64,000 nt of DNA from Desulfovibrio sp. UCD-KL4C (GTDB lineage: Bacteria > Desulfobacterota > Desulfovibrionia > Desulfovibrionales > Desulfovibrionaceae), in the NCBI RefSeq assembly GCF_006210265.1, contig NZ_VCNC01000002.1:372001-436000 (forward strand). The letters are read 5' to 3'. Position 1 is the first letter of the stretch; every line of letters starts with the position of its first letter. A program made the translations under genes and the position numbers. Below the pieces are notes generated by a model, which was given only the letters and a program-made list of their open reading frames with translations, ran no database searches and was not told the origin of the DNA. Shown here in pieces: positions 63,569 to 64,000 of the stretch.

Positions 63569-63612
63569 AAATCTCCTTTTTACATATCCTGCTGTAAAAA
63601 GGAGATTTTTTG
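63569..63612 (+). terminator. Intrinsic terminator after apt
   Basis: A perfect 16-bp stem, AAATCTCCTTTTTACA with TGTAAAAAGGAGATTT, runs into TTTTTT. Confidence 0.92.
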
Positions 63613-63654
63613 ATAATCACAAACTTAATTTTTTGTTAACAGGGAAGAAATAAA

Positions 63655-64000
63655 ATGGCAGTGATCGGAATAATCGGCGGCAGTGGACTTGATAATCCAG
63701 ATATTATTCAAAATGCTAAAGACTCCATTATTTCAAACAAATGGGGAAAACCTAGCTCTCCCATAAAATCCGGAACCATTTCTGGAACAGAGGTGCACAT
63801 CATTGGTCGTCATGGCAGAGAGCATACTATTCCGCCCACTTATGTAAATAACAGAGCAAATATTCAAGCACTGAAAGACCTAGGCTGTGACTACATTCTT
63901 GCAACTACAGCTGTAGGCTCATTACGTGAAGAAATTGACCGCGGGCATCTGGTTATCATTGATCAATTTATAGATTTCACCCGCAAACGTGATACTACAT
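63655..64000 (+). CDS. mtnP: S-methyl-5'-thioadenosine phosphorylase, N-terminal part
   Basis: The ATG at 63655 follows AGGGAAG, and the frame is open to the window edge (115 codons). The product begins MAVIGIIGGSGLDNP and contains GRHGREHTIPPTYVNNRANI and ATTAVGSLREEI, motifs of the MtnP/PNP phosphorylase family. It would split methylthioadenosine into adenine and methylthioribose 1-phosphate, and adenine then feeds Apt encoded upstream. Specificity against other purine nucleosides cannot be decided from this part. Confidence 0.9.
   Translation, partial: MAVIGIIGGSGLDNPDIIQNAKDSIISNKWGKPSSPIKSGTISGTEVHIIGRHGREHTIPPTYVNNRANIQALKDLGCDYILATTAVGSLREEIDRGHLVIIDQFIDFTRKRDTT

Noticed and set aside
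1-64000. CRISPR arrays, insertion sequences or prophage
   Set aside because: No regular repeat-spacer structure, transposase, integrase or phage structural gene was seen.

Overview
The window is a chromosomal segment of a low-GC (about 40 %) anaerobic bacterium. It most likely comes from a marine sulfate reducer of the Desulfovibrionaceae (Maridesulfovibrio-like). The basis is a decaheme cytochrome directly upstream of an rnf operon, a tungsten-type aldehyde:ferredoxin oxidoreductase, archaeal-type glutamate synthase relatives, several ferredoxin-rich proteins, and the order rpsU-yqeY-mutS2-dnaG-rpoD. There are no phage, insertion-sequence, CRISPR, rRNA or tRNA signals. Species assignment is inference.

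Layout. 1-401: start of an exported alkaline phosphatase (minus). 626-7526: decaheme cytochrome plus rnfCDGEAB. 7.6-15.3 kb: hypothetical proteins, a zinc-ribbon protein, MltA, an AI-2E family exporter and a hybrid kinase. 15.4-20.9 kb: two polar amino-acid ABC transporters arranged back to back around a small zinc-ribbon gene. 21-25.6 kb: PilZ-like, response-regulator/kinase, STAS and Gate proteins, then TrmL. 25.8-27.7 kb: rfbB-rfbD. 27.7-30.5 kb: a NapH-like polyferredoxin and an AOR enzyme. 31-34.1 kb: yajC-secD-secF. 34.6-40.2 kb: two shrunken glutamate-synthase-like proteins, a nuclease and glycogen phosphorylase. 40.4-47.8 kb: dut, argD, prmA, a HhH glycosylase, then envC-ctpA-deacetylase. 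47.9-51.9 kb: a TrpXYZ-type ABC system, ndk and proC. 52-60.4 kb: cbiB, rpoD, dnaG, mutS2, yqeY, rpsU, a 58-residue membrane protein missed by length cut-offs, and HU. 60.6-64 kb: rsmA, an NCS2 purine permease, apt and the start of an MTA/purine phosphorylase.

The strongest candidate for an unusual system is the Rnf locus. RnfC has lost the glycine-rich FMN/NADH loop, RnfD has lost the threonine that carries covalent FMN, and RnfB is fused to a complete GltD/NfnB-like NAD(P)H:FAD oxidoreductase. A membrane-anchored decaheme cytochrome is encoded first in the operon. Read together, this suggests a rewired Rnf in which pyridine-nucleotide chemistry moved from RnfC to RnfB. The operon also has a perfect 10-bp-arm palindrome over its putative -10 box. 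Other points worth attention are the shortened GltB-like protein with its diverged FAD partner, phased direct repeats in a very AT-rich stretch upstream of the AOR gene, a sigma-54-like promoter ahead of a structured 230-nt segment, a nine-repeat helical protein, and a hairpin between binding protein and permease in all three ABC operons.
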